Shown here: one piece after another, positions 62,887 to 64,000 of the stretch
How the letters are laid out: every line of letters begins with the position of its first letter
Numbering within the stretch: the first letter of the stretch is position 1
Assembly: GCF_001705235.1 (NCBI RefSeq)
Contig: NZ_MCGV01000001.1
Span: 2,946,181 to 3,010,180, forward strand
Source of the DNA: Clostridium pasteurianum
Lineage (GTDB): Bacteria; Bacillota; Clostridia; Clostridiales; Clostridiaceae
Direction of reading: 5' to 3'
DNA: 64,000 nt
Program-made: the position numbers and the translations under genes
Notes under the pieces: generated by a model
Databases searched by the model: none
What the model was told of the DNA's origin: nothing
Seen by the model: the letters and a program-made list of their open reading frames with translations, nothing else

Positions 62887-63975
62887 TTATAAACTGTTAG
62901 CTTTTTTAAGACATTCGTTTGCTTCTTTTTTCTTACCCATTTTCTGCAATATATAGCTTTTGTTTGTGTAAAAGGTTTTTGAAGCTGGATTTATTTTTAT
63001 TGCACTGTTAATGCTACTTAATGCATCGTTTAATTTGCCCATATCAGAAAGTGAGCATGCTTTATCATTGTAAGCTGAACTATTAGAATCATCATACTTT
63101 ATTGCATTGTTGTACTGAACTAGTGCTTCGGTATTTTTATTCATATTTCGGAGGGCAAGTCCTTTTGCATCATATGCATTAGAGTATTTTTGGTCTATAG
63201 ATATGGCCTTATCAAAAGCTGCTATAGCTTCATCATATTTTTCATTAGAAGTTAGAGTAAGGCCCTTATTATAGTATAAAACAGGATTTTTAGGGGATAT
63301 AGATATGGCTTTATCAAAAGCTGCAGCGGCATCATCATATTGTCCAGCAGATTTTAAAATTAAGCCTTTTTTGTTATAAAAATCTACATTACTTGGACTT
63401 AGTGGTAAAGCTTCATCTAAGCATTTATTTGCTTCTGTATAATTTTTAGTATTAGCTAAGGCAGAAGCTTTATTTAAATATGCTTCATAATATTTTGGAT
63501 TAAGCTTTAATGCTTCATTTAACGGATCGATTGCAAGATCGCTTCTATCTATGGATATTAAATCTACTGCTCGTTCATTTAAAGTTTCTGCTGTTTTAAA
63601 TCCTAAATCTAAACTTTTATCTAAGTATTTTAAGGCATTAATGTAATAACCTTGTCTTGAGAGTGCAAGCCCCTTATAGGCATAAGCTTTGCCAAACTTG
63701 TTGTTTATTTTTATGGCACTTTCAGCGCAGGAAGATGCATCTTGATATCGTTTTAAAAGTATAAAAGCGTAGGCTTTATTGGCTATAGCCTCTACATTAT
63801 TTTTATTAGAATCAATTGCTGAAGAATAATCTTTAACTGCTTTAACGTATTGCTTTTTTTGAAGTTCTGTATTACCCTGTTGCAAGTATTTGTCGCTACT
63901 TGAAGCGCACCCATATAGAGTAGCAGTTAGAAGTATCAACAGAATTGATATATATTTCATTCTGGTTTTTCTCAT
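62887..63975 (-). CDS. TPR-repeat lipoprotein
   Basis: 362 residues. Lipoprotein signal peptide with lipobox TLYGC (Cys about residue 23). The rest is about nine TPR repeats of 34 residues (e.g. YDDAAAAFDKAISISPKNPVLYYNKGLTL). TPR solenoids bind other proteins; the partner is unknown. AGGGGG lies 7 bases before ATG 63975. Single gene at the right edge of the window; complete. Confidence 0.9.
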   Translation of the reverse strand: MRKTRMKYISILLILLTATLYGCASSSDKYLQQGNTELQKKQYVKAVKDYSSAIDSNKNNVEAIANKAYAFILLKRYQDASSCAESAIKINNKFGKAYAYKGLALSRQGYYINALKYLDKSLDLGFKTAETLNERAVDLISIDRSDLAIDPLNEALKLNPKYYEAYLNKASALANTKNYTEANKCLDEALPLSPSNVDFYNKKGLILKSAGQYDDAAAAFDKAISISPKNPVLYYNKGLTLTSNEKYDEAIAAFDKAISIDQKYSNAYDAKGLALRNMNKNTEALVQYNNAIKYDDSNSSAYNDKACSLSDMGKLNDALSSINSAIKINPASKTFYTNKSYILQKMGKKKEANECLKKANSL

Positions 63976-64000
63976 AAAGATTCCCCCTGTATATTTATAA

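Overview
The window is AT-rich, low-GC Gram-positive DNA with purine-rich Shine-Dalgarno sites and frequent TTG/GTG starts. The gene content (rubrerythrin, clostridial-type ThiC, BioY, BcrAB-like and FtsX-type ABC exporters, ABC-F proteins, Ig-like cell-surface proteins, PdaA-like deacetylases) fits an anaerobic Clostridium sensu stricto, possibly near the solventogenic species. The species cannot be fixed from sequence reading alone. No rRNA, tRNA or CRISPR was seen.

Layout. 1-5.2 kb: the 5' end of a secreted coiled-coil protein, an aldose-epimerase-like protein, HisC, a wrecked patatin gene and a pyruvyl-transferase-family protein. 5.4-19 kb: an envelope-stress or peptide-resistance-like island. 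It holds a NarL-type two-component system, a permease-ATPase-permease ABC cassette, a self-regulated hydrolase/TetR pair with a clear double operator, three CPBP-family membrane proteases (one frameshifted), a membrane metallophosphoesterase, two small membrane proteins and a second NarL-type two-component system. 19-23 kb: biotin importer BioY under a BirA box, then an ABC-2 exporter with an SGNH hydrolase. 23.1-24.8 kb: an IS110-family element inserted in the apex of a long hairpin repeat. 25-30 kb: histidine phosphatase, ArgJ under ARG-box-like sites, a GGDEF/EAL protein and rubrerythrin. 30.6-33.6 kb: deacetylase, UPF0104-type membrane protein and GT4 glycosyltransferase. 33.8-35.3 kb: TPP riboswitch and ThiC. 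35.5-43 kb: two tandem paralogous secreted Big_2 proteins. 43.2-45.4 kb: a compact DNA-repair operon. 46.4-51.3 kb: ABC-F, DEAD-box helicase with a terminator in its leader, and PdaA-like deacetylase. 52.7-54.5 kb: ECF sigma factor and DUF4179 partner. 55.5-64 kb: ABC-F resistance-type protein, M16C peptidase, adenosine deaminase, ThyA-DHFR operon and a TPR lipoprotein.

The most unusual content is a family of long (about 190 bp) imperfect palindromes with a smaller hairpin box after them. At least eleven copies or fragments lie in the window, nearly all directly behind a stop codon and oriented with the gene. Arms differ between copies but stay complementary within a copy. In several genes the outer left arm carries the last codons and the stop, with the inverted copy about 160 bp downstream. 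One run is amplified as a 220-bp tandem array, one half-copy ends a pseudogene, and one copy was hit by the IS110 element. That element's 5' non-coding region reads like a bridge RNA whose loops match the target site and the element ends.
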